A stretch of 64,000 nucleotides of DNA from an uncultured Collinsella sp. (GCA_902497025.1 CABVDJ010000002.1:113338-177337), one strand, 5' to 3'. Shown: positions 33,806 to 44,480, numbered from the stretch's first letter. Numbers and translations: made by a program. Notes: a model not told the origin generated them from the sequence alone.

Positions 33806-34984
33806 ATGAACGTACTTGTTGTCAACGCCGGCAGCTCAAGTCTTAAATATCAGCTTCTGGATACCGATACCCGCGAGGTTTTCGCCAAGGGCAACTGCGA
33901 GCGTATCGGCTCGGACATGGGTATCTTTGGTCATTCCGAGAACGGTGGCGCCAAGCAGACCGAGGAGGTTCCCTTCCCCGATCATCGCTCTGCTATCGCT
34001 CGCGTGCTCGAGGAGCTCGAGAAGACCGACTTTACGATCGATGGCATTGGGCATCGTATCGTTCAGGGCGGCTGGCACTTCGATGATTCCGCAGTCGTTG
34101 ACGACGAGGTCATGGCCAAGATTCTTGAGGTGGCACCGCTTGCTCCGCTGCACAACTACGGCGAGGCCGCGGCGATTGAGTATTGCCGTGAGAAGTATCC
34201 GGACCTGCCCAACGTGGCGGTTTTCGACACCTCGTTCCACATGACCATGCCCGAGGTTGCCTACACCTACGCCCTGCCCAAGGACGTGTGCGACAAGTAC
34301 CACGTGCGCAAGTACGGCGCCCACGGTACGAGCCACCGTTACGAGTGGATGATGGCAAAGGAGATTCTGGGCTCGTGCTGCCACCGTCTGCTTTCGTGCC
34401 ATCTGGGCAACGGCGCTTCGCTCGCCGCCATTGAGGACGGCGTTTGCCGCGACACCACGATGGGGCTCACGCCGCTCGACGGCCTGATGATGGGCACCCG
34501 TTGTGGTTCCATTGACCCTGCCACCGTGTGCTACCTCCAGCGCGAGGGCGGCTACAGCTACCAGGAAGTCGACGACATGATGAACAAGCAGTCTGGTCTG
34601 CTTGCCATCTCGGGTATCTCCAACGACGCCCGCGACATCCGTACGCGCGCCTCCGAGGGCGACGAGCGCTGCCTGCTCGCCTTCGACATGTTTGCCTACA
34701 AGGCCATGCAGCAGGCCGGCTCCATGATTGCTTCTATGGCGGGCGTGGATACCATCACCTTTACCGCCGGCATCGGCGAGAACGACTGGTCGATTCGTAA
34801 GGCCTTCTGCGACTGCTTTGAGTGGCTGGGCGTGCGTATCGACAACAACAAGAACCGCGAGGCCGTGGGCAACGGCCCGCAGGTCATCAGCGCCGCCGGC
34901 TCTTCCGTCACGGTCATGGTCATCCCCACCGATGAGGAATACATGATCGCCCACGACATCGAGCGTCTGACCAAGAACAACTAA
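33806..34984 (+). CDS. ackA: Acetate kinase, second tandem copy
   Basis: 392 residues, the same length as the first copy and clearly paralogous over its whole length but well diverged. Motifs: MNVLVVNAGSSSLKYQ, GIGHRIVQGGW, FDTSFHMTMPE, YGAHGTSHRY (canonical His kept), MGTRCGSIDP, FTAGIGEN. It has its own AAAGGAG ribosome site and lies behind a terminator, so it is separately transcribed. The AT-rich 33700-33780 region contains a likely promoter. The two genes may differ in expression or in propionate/acetate preference; this is inference. Confidence 0.93.
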   Translation: MNVLVVNAGSSSLKYQLLDTDTREVFAKGNCERIGSDMGIFGHSENGGAKQTEEVPFPDHRSAIARVLEELEKTDFTIDGIGHRIVQGGWHFDDSAVVDDEVMAKILEVAPLAPLHNYGEAAAIEYCREKYPDLPNVAVFDTSFHMTMPEVAYTYALPKDVCDKYHVRKYGAHGTSHRYEWMMAKEILGSCCHRLLSCHLGNGASLAAIEDGVCRDTTMGLTPLDGLMMGTRCGSIDPATVCYLQREGGYSYQEVDDMMNKQSGLLAISGISNDARDIRTRASEGDERCLLAFDMFAYKAMQQAGSMIASMAGVDTITFTAGIGENDWSIRKAFCDCFEWLGVRIDNNKNREAVGNGPQVISAAGSSVTVMVIPTDEEYMIAHDIERLTKNN

Positions 34985-35007
34985 CGCGCGCATTTGCAAG
35001 TAGACGA

Positions 35008-35042
35008 AAGGCCTCCTGAGCAACAGCTCCGGAGGCCTTTTT
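35008..35042 (+). terminator. Terminator of the second ackA
   Basis: AAAGGCCTCC and GGAGGCCTTT form a perfect 10-bp stem followed by TT. Confidence 0.85.
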
Positions 35043-35190
35043 ACTAGCAGGCGGAAATTCCAGTCCCAAAGTGATCACCGCCAGCAACGCCTGCACTCCC
35101 AACAACGGCACCCATCCATTCAGATTTTCAGCCCCAGCTCGTAGCCAAGCCGCCGTCCACTCCAGATGCCCCGATTGCCACGTAGCGGCA

Positions 35191-35317
35191 GGGACCCTAC
35201 AGGGTAAAGCTCTGAAAATTTTCCGCAGGACGGAGGAAGCCCCCGCCGCACGTAGTGCGCAGCGGGGGCTTCCGACATGTCCGAGGACGTTTTCAGAGCT
35301 TTACCCTGTAGGGTCCC
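35191..35317. repeat. Long nested hairpin between ackA2 and pta (28-bp perfect arms)
   Basis: Arms GGGACCCTACAGGGTAAAGC plus TCTGAAAA (35191-35218) and their exact complement (35290-35317) enclose a second stem, GGAAGCCCCCGC/GCGGGGGCTTCC, whose tip holds CGCAC/GTGCG. It sits between convergent genes and ends 15 nt from the pta stop codon. The rest of 35043-35190 shows nothing recognisable. Confidence 0.75.
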
Positions 35318-35332
35318 GAGGGGATATGTACG

Positions 35333-36313
35333 CTACTCAGCCATCTGAGCCTGGACGGCGGTGATGGCCACGACACCCACGATGTCGTCGGCAGAGCAGC
35401 CGCGCGAAAGGTCGTTGACCGGTTTGGCGATGCCCTGCAGGATGGGACCGTAGGCGTCAGCGCCGGCGAAGCGCTGGACCAGCTTGTAGCCGATGTTGCC
35501 TGCCTCGAGGTCGGGGAACACGAGCACGTTGGCCTTACCGGCGACGGAGGAGCCGGGAGCCTTGAGCTGGGCGACGGTGGGGACGATAGCGGCATCGAGC
35601 TGCAGGTCGCCGTCGATGGCGAGCTCGGGAGCCTTCTCCTTGCAGAACTTCACGGCCTCCTGGACCTTCTTGGCGACCTCGCCGCCGGCGGAGCCCATGG
35701 TGGAGTAGGAGAGCATGGCCACGTGCGGCTCAACATTGCCCATGAAGGTGGACCAAGAGTGAGCGGAGGCGATGGCGATCTCGGAGAGCTCGTCAGAGGA
35801 CGGGTTAATGTTGAGGCCGCAGTCGGCGAAGATCAGCGTGCCGTCGGTGCCGAACTGCGGGGTGTCGGTGCACATCACGAAGAAGGCCGAGACCAGCTTG
35901 GTGCCCGGGGCGGTCTTGAGGATCTGCAGCGCGGGGCGCAGGGTGTCGGCGGTGGAGTGGCAGGCACCGGAGACCAGGCCGTCGGCGTCGCCCATCTTGA
36001 CCATCATGGTGCCAAAGTAGGTGGCGTCCATCACCTGGGCGCGAGCCTGCTCGATGGTAACGCCCTTCTTGGCGCGGAGCTCGGCAAACTTCTGCGCGTA
36101 CTCCTCGTGCTTCTCGGCGTTGCGCGGGTCGATGACGGTAGCGCCGGGAACGTCGATCTCGTCGGGGTTGCCCAGGATGACGAGCTTTGCCAGGCCCTCC
36201 TCGATGATTTTGTTTGCCGCGACGATGGTACGCGGATCCTCGCCCTCGGGCAGGACGATCGTCTTAAGGTCGGCCTTGGCGGCAGACTTCATACGGTTAA
36301 GGAAATCGCTCAT
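35333..36313 (-). CDS. pta: Phosphate acetyltransferase
   Basis: Converts acetyl-CoA and phosphate to acetyl phosphate for the acetate kinases. 326 residues, the short catalytic-only form. Motifs: KTIVLPEGEDPRTI, GLAKLVILGNP, MGDADGLVSGACHST with the CoA-site residues, and YSTMGSAGG near the active-site Ser/Arg region. AAGGAG lies upstream of ATG 36313. It faces the ackA genes convergently rather than forming the common pta-ackA operon, so the two halves of the pathway have separate control. Confidence 0.95.
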   Translation of the reverse strand: MSDFLNRMKSAAKADLKTIVLPEGEDPRTIVAANKIIEEGLAKLVILGNPDEIDVPGATVIDPRNAEKHEEYAQKFAELRAKKGVTIEQARAQVMDATYFGTMMVKMGDADGLVSGACHSTADTLRPALQILKTAPGTKLVSAFFVMCTDTPQFGTDGTLIFADCGLNINPSSDELSEIAIASAHSWSTFMGNVEPHVAMLSYSTMGSAGGEVAKKVQEAVKFCKEKAPELAIDGDLQLDAAIVPTVAQLKAPGSSVAGKANVLVFPDLEAGNIGYKLVQRFAGADAYGPILQGIAKPVNDLSRGCSADDIVGVVAITAVQAQMAE

Positions 36314-36366
36314 GTTACTCCTTACAAGCGTTTCGCTAAGCTCCAGGCGCCCGGCTGTTCACGAAT

Positions 36367-36387
36367 AAACCCGCTGCTAGCGGGTTT
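36367..36387 (-). promoter_or_regulatory. Leader hairpin of pta
   Basis: AAACCCGCT and AGCGGGTTT form a perfect 9-bp stem with a 3-nt loop, 54 nt upstream of the pta start. Without a clear T tract it may stabilise the mRNA or attenuate. Confidence 0.4.
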
Positions 36388-36544
36388 ACCTTTCAATAAT
36401 GTACGCCGCGGTGCTTGAGCTTTCCTTGTGTGGCAAGCTCATTATAGGACGCATTAGCGCTATAATCGCTCTGATAAATATGTCTCGAAGAATGTTCGAG
36501 AAAAGCCCAGCTAACGAGCCCGTGGCTTTTGACAAGGAGTATCG

Positions 36545-37747
36545 ATGCAGATTACCTCAGGCCTGCCTGAAGGCTTTAATGCCGGTGCGTACGACATGAT
36601 CGTTGTCGGCGCCGGTTATGCCGGTGCCGTTTGCGCCCGCCGTCTTGCCGAAACTATCGGCTATCGTGTTGCCGTTTTGGAACGCCGTAGCCACATTGCG
36701 GGCAATGCCTTCGACTGCACTGACGAGGCGGGAATCCTGGTCCACGAGTATGGTCCGCACATCTACCATACCTTTAACGAGCGCGTCCACAATTTCCTGT
36801 CGCGCTTTACCAAGTGGACGGACTACCAGCACAAGGTGCTCGCCAACATCAACGGTACCCTTATGCCCGTGCCCTTTAACCATGCGAGCCTCAAGCTCGC
36901 CTTTGGCGATGAGCGCGGCGAGGAACTGTACCAAAAGCTCGTGGAGACCTTTGGCAAGGACGTCAAGGTGCCCATTATGGAGCTGCGCAAGAAGAACGAC
37001 CCGGATCTTGCCGAGGTCGCCGATTATGTCTATGAGAACGTCTTTTTGCATTACACCATGAAGCAGTGGGGCCAGACGCCCGACCAGATCGACCCCTCGA
37101 TCACCGGCCGCGTCCCCGTCTTTGTGGGCGATGACGATCGCTACTTCCCGCAGGCTCCTTTCCAGGGCATGCCGCAGGACGGCTATACCGCGCTGTTCGC
37201 GCATATGCTCGATCACGATCTGATCGACGTATTCTGTGACGTAGACGCCCGTGACCTCTTTGAGATCGACGAGACTACCGTCAAGATCGACGGTAAGGTC
37301 TATGGCGGCGAGATTGTCTACACCGGTCCACTCGACGAGCTGTTCAACCTCGATCTGGGTGCGCTGCCGTACCGCACGCTCGACATGAAGTTCGAGACGC
37401 TCGATATGGATCAGTTCCAGCCCGTGGGCACCGTCAACTACACCACGAGCGAGGACTACACGCGCATCACCGAGTTCAAGAACATGACCGGTCAGGTCCT
37501 GCCCGGCAAGACCACCATCATGAAGGAGTACTCCAAGGCCTATACGCCCGGCTCGGGCGAGACGCCGTACTACGCCATTCTTGAGCCCGAGAACCGTGAG
37601 CTCTATGAGCGCTATCTTGAGCGCGTCCAGAACCTGACGAACTTCCACCCGGTGGGTCGTCTGGCCGAGTATCGTTACTACGATATGGACGCCGTGACCA
37701 ATTCCGCCCTCGATCTTTCGGATGAGATTATCGCCTGCCATGCATAA
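36545..37747 (+). CDS. glf: UDP-galactopyranose mutase
   Basis: FAD enzyme that makes UDP-galactofuranose for cell-surface glycans. 400 residues. The Rossmann motif IVVGAGYAGAVCARRLAE is at ~20-37, followed by ERRSHIAGNAFD and the substrate region YGPHIYHTFNERV. Later VLANINGTLMPVPFN and the MKQWGQTPDQI region are typical, with GRVPVF and YFPQAPFQGMPQDGY. GACAAGGAG lies upstream of ATG 36545. It overlaps the glycosyltransferase gene by 8 nt, so the two are translationally coupled. Confidence 0.95.
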   Translation: MQITSGLPEGFNAGAYDMIVVGAGYAGAVCARRLAETIGYRVAVLERRSHIAGNAFDCTDEAGILVHEYGPHIYHTFNERVHNFLSRFTKWTDYQHKVLANINGTLMPVPFNHASLKLAFGDERGEELYQKLVETFGKDVKVPIMELRKKNDPDLAEVADYVYENVFLHYTMKQWGQTPDQIDPSITGRVPVFVGDDDRYFPQAPFQGMPQDGYTALFAHMLDHDLIDVFCDVDARDLFEIDETTVKIDGKVYGGEIVYTGPLDELFNLDLGALPYRTLDMKFETLDMDQFQPVGTVNYTTSEDYTRITEFKNMTGQVLPGKTTIMKEYSKAYTPGSGETPYYAILEPENRELYERYLERVQNLTNFHPVGRLAEYRYYDMDAVTNSALDLSDEIIACHA

Positions 37748-38771
37748 AGTCATAACATTCGGTATTCCCTCGTATAACGCTGCCAAGGACATGGACCATT
37801 GCATCACCTCCATCTTGGAGGGGAGCAATTACGCCACCGATATCGAGATTATCGTAGTGGACGACGGCTCCAAGGACGAGACGGCCGATAAGGCCGATGA
37901 GTGGGAGGCACGTTATCCCGGTATCATTCGCGCGGTACACCAGGAGAACGGCGGCCACGGTATTGCCGTCCTTTCGGGTCTGCGCGAGGCGCAGGGCACC
38001 TACTACAAGGTCGTCGACTCGGATGACTGGCTCGACGCTGCGGCTCTTTCGACCATGCTGTCGATTCTGCGTGGCTTTGAAGAGCGTGACCAGCGCGTTG
38101 ACCTGTTTATCTCGAACTACGTGTACGAGAAGGTTTACGAGGGCACGCATACCGCTATTGGCTACAAATTTGCCCTGCCGCGCAAAAAGATCTTTTCCTG
38201 GGATCAGATCGGTCATTTCCGCCTGGACCAGAACCTACTCATGCACAGCCTGTGCTATCGCACGGATGTGCTGCGCGAGTCCAACCTTCCCATGCCGCCG
38301 CACACGTTCTATGTGGACAACATCTACGCCTACGTGCCGCTGCCGCGTTGCAAGACCATGTACTACGCCGACATCGACCTCTACCGTTACTTTATCGGTC
38401 GCGAAGGCCAGAGCGTCAACGAGGCAACGATGGTCAAGCGTCTGGACCAGCAATTCCGTGTTACGCGTATCATGATGGATTCGTACCACCTGTACAGCGA
38501 TGTTGAGTCGTCGCGCCTGCGTTCGTACATGATGGGCTACTTCACCATGATGATGGCGATCTGCTCGGTGCTCACCAAGCTTTCCGAGGAAGATTGCGCC
38601 GACGAGCGCCTAAAGACGCTGTGGAATGATTTGAAGGCCTACGACGAGCGCATGTATCGTCGTGCCCGCTACGGCGTGGTCGGCTTCTTCACTAACCTGC
38701 GTGGACGGGCCGGAGACAAAACCACACTCGGCCTATACCGTCTTGCCTCAAAGATCTTCAAATTCAACTAG
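37740..38771 (+). CDS. Family 2 glycosyltransferase
   Basis: 343 residues. The GT-A fold begins at once: ITFGIPSYNAAKDMDHCI, EIIVVDDGSKDETAD, and the DxD-type YYKVVDSDDWLDAA. No membrane helix is evident, so it is a cytosolic or peripheral enzyme. Starting within the last codons of glf implies that it uses or transfers galactofuranose, or another sugar in the same polymer. The acceptor is unknown. Its tail ends LYRLASKIFKFN; a fragment with a very similar tail lies on the opposite strand at 38918-38980. Confidence 0.88.
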   Translation: MHKVITFGIPSYNAAKDMDHCITSILEGSNYATDIEIIVVDDGSKDETADKADEWEARYPGIIRAVHQENGGHGIAVLSGLREAQGTYYKVVDSDDWLDAAALSTMLSILRGFEERDQRVDLFISNYVYEKVYEGTHTAIGYKFALPRKKIFSWDQIGHFRLDQNLLMHSLCYRTDVLRESNLPMPPHTFYVDNIYAYVPLPRCKTMYYADIDLYRYFIGREGQSVNEATMVKRLDQQFRVTRIMMDSYHLYSDVESSRLRSYMMGYFTMMMAICSVLTKLSEEDCADERLKTLWNDLKAYDERMYRRARYGVVGFFTNLRGRAGDKTTLGLYRLASKIFKFN

Positions 38772-38803
38772 CTGCTGAGTAATCGCTGCTGATAGGTTGA
38801 CTG

Positions 38804-38913
38804 GGCCCCTTGGCCTTTAGTTTGCTACTGCGAACAGTCCTGCTCGCACGGAAAGCACATTAAGTGCTTTCCGGCTCGTGCGGAACTTGTATCAAACTAA
38901 AGGCCAAGGGGCC
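38804..38913 (-). repeat. Nested hairpin element, family B, copy 1
   Basis: Arms GGCCCCTTGGCCTTTAGTTT plus G (38804-38824) and their exact complement (38893-38913), 21 bp. The inside, read on the minus strand, contains AGTTCCGCACGAGCCG, then GGAAAGCAC/GTGCTTTCC, then GTGCGAGCAGGACTG. The same inside with compensating changes is found in copy 2 at 39007-39131. Confidence 0.75.
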
Positions 38914-38917
38914 TCTA

Positions 38918-38980
38918 CTATAAGAATCGATTGTCAGGCTGCCTGAATTTGAAGATCTTCGACGCGCGGTACACAGGGGC
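38918..38980 (-). pseudogene. 3'-terminal fragment of a second family 2 glycosyltransferase
   Basis: The minus strand reads PVYRASKIFKFRQPDNRFL then TAG. The functional glycosyltransferase at 37740-38771 ends LYRLASKIFKFN. The shared 16-bp word AAGATCTTCAAATTCA is inverted between them. No longer frame continues upstream, so this is a scar of a lost paralog. Confidence 0.5.
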
Positions 38981-39006
38981 CTGGGCTGAAAAGAATCTGG
39001 TTGGTA

Positions 39007-39131
39007 GGTTGCCCGGTGGGGCTTTGTTATGTTTGTCGCGAGTTCCGCACGAGCCGAAGAGCACTTAATGTGCTCTTCGTGCGAGTCAGGACTGTAGAGC
39101 AGCAAACATAACCAAGCCCCACCGGGCAACC
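39007..39131 (+). repeat. Nested hairpin element, family B, copy 2
   Basis: 29-nt arms (39007-39035 and 39103-39131, one mismatch), beginning GGTTGCCCGGTGGGGC, enclose the family-B core: AGTTCCGCACGAGCCG, GAAGAGCAC/GTGCTCTTC, GTGCGAGTCAGGACTG. It lies 13 nt after the P1 peptidase stop codon. Confidence 0.75.
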
Positions 39132-39143
39132 GGTCAGGTTAGG

Positions 39144-40145
39144 CTACTTCGCGGCGCCGGGGATGCCGTGGGAGGTTTTGGCGGTTTTGGCTCCGTTTAC
39201 GATGGCGGTTTCCAAGGCCCTTACGGCGAGCATGCCCAGCAGGTCTAGGGGAACGGCGGCGCTTGCCTGGGCGCCCAGTTTGCCGCTGGCGAGGGTGTAG
39301 ATGGTGTCGCCGTCGTTGGTGGTGTGCGTGGGACGGATGGCGTGTGCGTAGGCGTCTGCGGCCATCTGGGAGACCTTGGTGGCTTGTGCCTTAGTGAGTT
39401 CCACGTTGGTGATGATGCAGCTGATGGTGGTGTTGGTGCGGTCGAGCGGCATCTGCATGGATCCGGCGGCGGCAAAGGCTGCGAGTTCCATGTCGACGAT
39501 CTGGTCGCTATCGGCTGCGGCGCGCATGCCGGCGACCCACTCGCCGGTGAAGGGGTCGACAACGTTGCCGCAGGCGTTGACCGAGACCACGGCGCCCACC
39601 TTGACGGGACCGAGTGCCACGGCGGCAGCTCCAAGACCGGCCTTCATGCAGGTGGCAGGCCCCATGAGCTTACCCACGGTGGCGCCCGTGCCGGCGCCTA
39701 CGTTGCCCTGTTCGAGCTTGGTGGGGGTGTGGTCGAGTGCTTCGCGCACGGCGGCGATGCCGGCCTCAATGTCGGGGCGCACGGTGGGGTCGCCAAAGGC
39801 AAGGTCGAAGATACAGCTGGAGCACACGATAGGCACCTGCGTGGGGCCGACGGGAAGGCCGATGCCGCGGCTCTCAAGCTCGCGAGCGACGCCGCTTGCA
39901 GCTTCGAGGCCAAAGGCCGATCCGCCCGAAAGGCAGACGGCGTGGACCTTGTCGACGGTGTTCTCGGGTCGTAGCAGGTCGGTCTCGCGCGAAGCGGGAG
40001 CGCCACCGCGTACGTCAACGCCGCCGGTGGCGCCCTCGGGTGCCACGATTACGGTGCAACCGGTGCCGGCCTCCTCGTCCGTATAGTTGCCATAGCAAAA
40101 GCCATCGACATCGCAGACGTCAATGGCCTCGAGCAGTGTATCCAT
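39144..40145 (-). CDS. P1 family (DmpA-like, S58) aminopeptidase
   Basis: 333 residues of the self-processing Ntn-like S58 family. The visible landmarks are GTGCTVIVAPEGATGGVDVR near the start, VHAVCLSGGSAFGLEAA, and the probable autocleavage/nucleophile region DRTNTTISCIITN, where the residue after Asn-Thr begins the beta chain. No signal peptide is seen. Members release N-terminal residues from peptides or amides; specificity is unknown. The start is ATG 40145. It is preceded by maf about 100 nt away on the same strand. Confidence 0.87.
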   Translation of the reverse strand: MDTLLEAIDVCDVDGFCYGNYTDEEAGTGCTVIVAPEGATGGVDVRGGAPASRETDLLRPENTVDKVHAVCLSGGSAFGLEAASGVARELESRGIGLPVGPTQVPIVCSSCIFDLAFGDPTVRPDIEAGIAAVREALDHTPTKLEQGNVGAGTGATVGKLMGPATCMKAGLGAAAVALGPVKVGAVVSVNACGNVVDPFTGEWVAGMRAAADSDQIVDMELAAFAAAGSMQMPLDRTNTTISCIITNVELTKAQATKVSQMAADAYAHAIRPTHTTNDGDTIYTLASGKLGAQASAAVPLDLLGMLAVRALETAIVNGAKTAKTSHGIPGAAK

Positions 40146-40246
40146 GTTTAACTCCTATCGGTTTTCCGCCGCGCCTTGTGCCCGGTCGGGATCCGTACGG
40201 TACGCCAAAATTGTAGGCGCCGGGGGATACCCAGCGCCAGATGCAA

Positions 40247-40828
40247 TTACGAGAGTTTTTGAATCGCGCGCGCGACGCGGGCGATGGGTAGGCCCACCAC
40301 GTTATAGAAGTCGCCCGAAATATCGTGCACGAGCATGCGTCCTCCTGTGCCCTGAATGCCGTAGGCGCCGGCCTTGTCCATGGGCTCACCCGAGGCGACG
40401 TAGTGCTCGATCTGCTCGTCGGTGAGCTCGTAGAACGTCACGTCGGTCACATCGACAAAGGACAGGCTTTCGGCGGCATGCGGGGCGGCCGTATCGCCTG
40501 CCTTAACGATGCAGACGCCGGTTGCGACCTGGTGCGTGCGGCCCGAAAGCTCACGGAGCATAGTGCGCGCCTCGTCCTCGGTTGCCGGCTTGCCCAGAAT
40601 CTTGCCGTCAAAGGTGACGATGGTGTCGGCCGCGACCGTCAGCTCATTGGGCTCGGCATACTCGGCAGCAACGGCAGCCGCCTTGGCGCGTGCCAAGCGC
40701 TCGACAAGCGTGAGCGGGGCCTCGCCATCAAAGGGCGTTTCGTCGATATCCGCGGGAATCACGCGAATGTTGTAGCCTGCCTCGCGCATCAGCTCTATGC
40801 GGCGCGGCGATTGCGAAGCCAAAATCAT
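40247..40828 (-). CDS. maf: Maf-type nucleoside triphosphate pyrophosphatase
   Basis: 193 residues. The start, MILASQSPRRIELM, holds the Ser-Arg-Arg signature. VAADTIVTFDGKILGKP holds the catalytic Asp and Lys, and AGAYGIQGTGG is the closing loop. The family hydrolyses dTTP, UTP or modified NTPs. Its ATG overlaps the end of the DJ-1/PfpI gene by 4 nt (ATGA), so the two are coupled. Confidence 0.93.
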   Translation of the reverse strand: MILASQSPRRIELMREAGYNIRVIPADIDETPFDGEAPLTLVERLARAKAAAVAAEYAEPNELTVAADTIVTFDGKILGKPATEDEARTMLRELSGRTHQVATGVCIVKAGDTAAPHAAESLSFVDVTDVTFYELTDEQIEHYVASGEPMDKAGAYGIQGTGGRMLVHDISGDFYNVVGLPIARVARAIQKLS

Positions 40829-41367
40829 AGTTGGATGCCCTCGGCGACCTTCTCGACGGCCTTGTCGCCGGCGAGCGTGCGCAGCAGCTCCAATGCAAAG
40901 GGGAGGGACTGTGCCATGCCGCTGGCAGTGATGATGTTGCCGTCTTGCGTGACCTTCTCGCCGGTATAGGCGCCTTCGGGGAAGCTTTTCTCAAAGCCAG
41001 GGAAGCACGTGGCATGGCGCCCCTCGAGCAGGTCGAGCTCGCCCAGGATAAACGGGGCGGCGCAGATGGCGGCGACGTGCTTGGTTGCGGCGAACTCGCA
41101 GACCACGTCGCAGACGCGCTGATCTGCGCGCAGGTTGGTGGCACCGGGCAGGCCGCCGGGCAGCACGACGCAGTCGTACTCGTCAAAGTTGATCTCATCA
41201 AAGAGCGCATCGCAGGTCACGGGGATCTGCAGCGAGCTTACGACCTCGCGCGTGGGCATGATCGAGACGAGCGTGGCACGCACGCCGCCGCGACGCATGA
41301 CATCGACCATGGTCAAGCATTCAATAGTTTCAAAGCCATCGGCGGCGAGAACGGCAACGCTGGGCAT
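40825..41367 (-). CDS. DJ-1/PfpI family protein
   Basis: 180 residues. MPSVAVLAADGFETIECLT, the nucleophile elbow AAICAAPFILGEL with the reactive Cys, and ITASGMAQSLPFALELL match DJ-1 (YajL-type) proteins, linked to protein or nucleotide deglycation and oxidative stress. ATG 41367 is chosen because GAAAGGAA precedes it; eight extra codons are possible. It is coupled to maf. Confidence 0.9.
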   Translation of the reverse strand: MPSVAVLAADGFETIECLTMVDVMRRGGVRATLVSIMPTREVVSSLQIPVTCDALFDEINFDEYDCVVLPGGLPGATNLRADQRVCDVVCEFAATKHVAAICAAPFILGELDLLEGRHATCFPGFEKSFPEGAYTGEKVTQDGNIITASGMAQSLPFALELLRTLAGDKAVEKVAEGIQL

Positions 41368-41501
41368 GAGGGTTCCTTTCATAGGCGGCATACAATTAGC
41401 CGTCTTATACCCCGAAGACCTCCGCTTGCCACGCTCGATTTCCCAATGTTTAAAATAGCCCCGTCCGAATTAGCTACTCTCACCCATCCTCAACAATCTC
41501 A

Positions 41502-41627
41502 ATCTGTAACATCTAGACCCACTTTTGACCCCTAACTGTTACAGATCAAGACAAACGGAAACTGCCCCGACAAAACGTCTAAATCTGTAACATCTACGGA
41601 CCAAAACCGGGTCTTACTGTTACAGAG
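41502..41627. repeat. Two tandem CTGTAACA...TGTTACAG elements
   Basis: Each unit has ATCTGTAACA at the left and TGTTACAG at the right, with a 25-nt interior: unit 1 at 41502-41546, unit 2 at 41583-41627, 81 nt apart. They lie between the divergent DJ-1 and EamA genes and could be operators for either. The rest of 41368-41700 shows nothing clear. Confidence 0.6.
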
Positions 41628-41714
41628 CGAGACAGTCCCCAACAGCACCGCCCCGTTCGGGGAACGACCGCCACAGGTACGGCGGGCAGAGGCTCACTTT
41701 TTCCTCGGTTTTTC

Positions 41715-41744
41715 TTGACGGAATCTCACCTGTTGTAGTATTTT
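41715..41744 (+). promoter_or_regulatory. Candidate promoter of the EamA-GH1-PTS operon
   Basis: TTGACG (41715-41720) is followed by TAGTAT 15 nt later or TATTTT 18 nt later. It stands just before the structured leader. Confidence 0.4.
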
Positions 41745-41793
41745 GTCCCAGTCTAAAAACGCGTGGACTTTTCTGGGCGCTAGCCACCTTTTT

Positions 41794-41829
41794 GCCACGC
41801 AACCGAGCAGTCGGTTGCGTGGCTTTTTT
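41794..41829 (+). terminator. Leader terminator of the EamA-GH1-PTS operon
   Basis: GCCACGCAACCGA and TCGGTTGCGTGGC form a perfect 13-bp stem with loop GCAG, followed by TTTTTT, 118 nt before the first start codon. Upstream GCGTGG (41761-41766) can pair with CCACGC in its left arm, so an antiterminated state is possible. Confidence 0.8.
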
Positions 41830-41880
41830 CGTCTTGGCAGCAGGTACCACATGCACCGCCAGAAGACCGCACGAGCCCAC

Positions 41881-41938
41881 CTTCCGACTGCAGGGAACAG
41901 ACGCACGAGACGTGCATCTGCAAGACAGCAGACGGAAG
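41881..41938 (+). promoter_or_regulatory. Ribosome-site-masking stem in the same leader
   Basis: CTTCCGACTGC (41881-41891) pairs with GCAGACGGAAG (41928-41938) with one bulge. The right arm runs into GGAAGGGAG, the ribosome site of ATG 41947. A GCACG/CGTGC hairpin lies inside. Confidence 0.45.
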
Positions 41939-41946
41939 GGAGCCTA

Positions 41947-44480
<2,534 letters not shown>

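Noticed and set aside
38860..39129. 89-codon minus-strand frame across the two nested hairpins
   Set aside because: It reads through perfectly self-complementary DNA, so its codons are constrained by pairing rather than coding.
41502..41627. Possible CRISPR-like array
   Set aside because: Only two units, inverted ends inside each unit, unequal interiors and no cas genes nearby.
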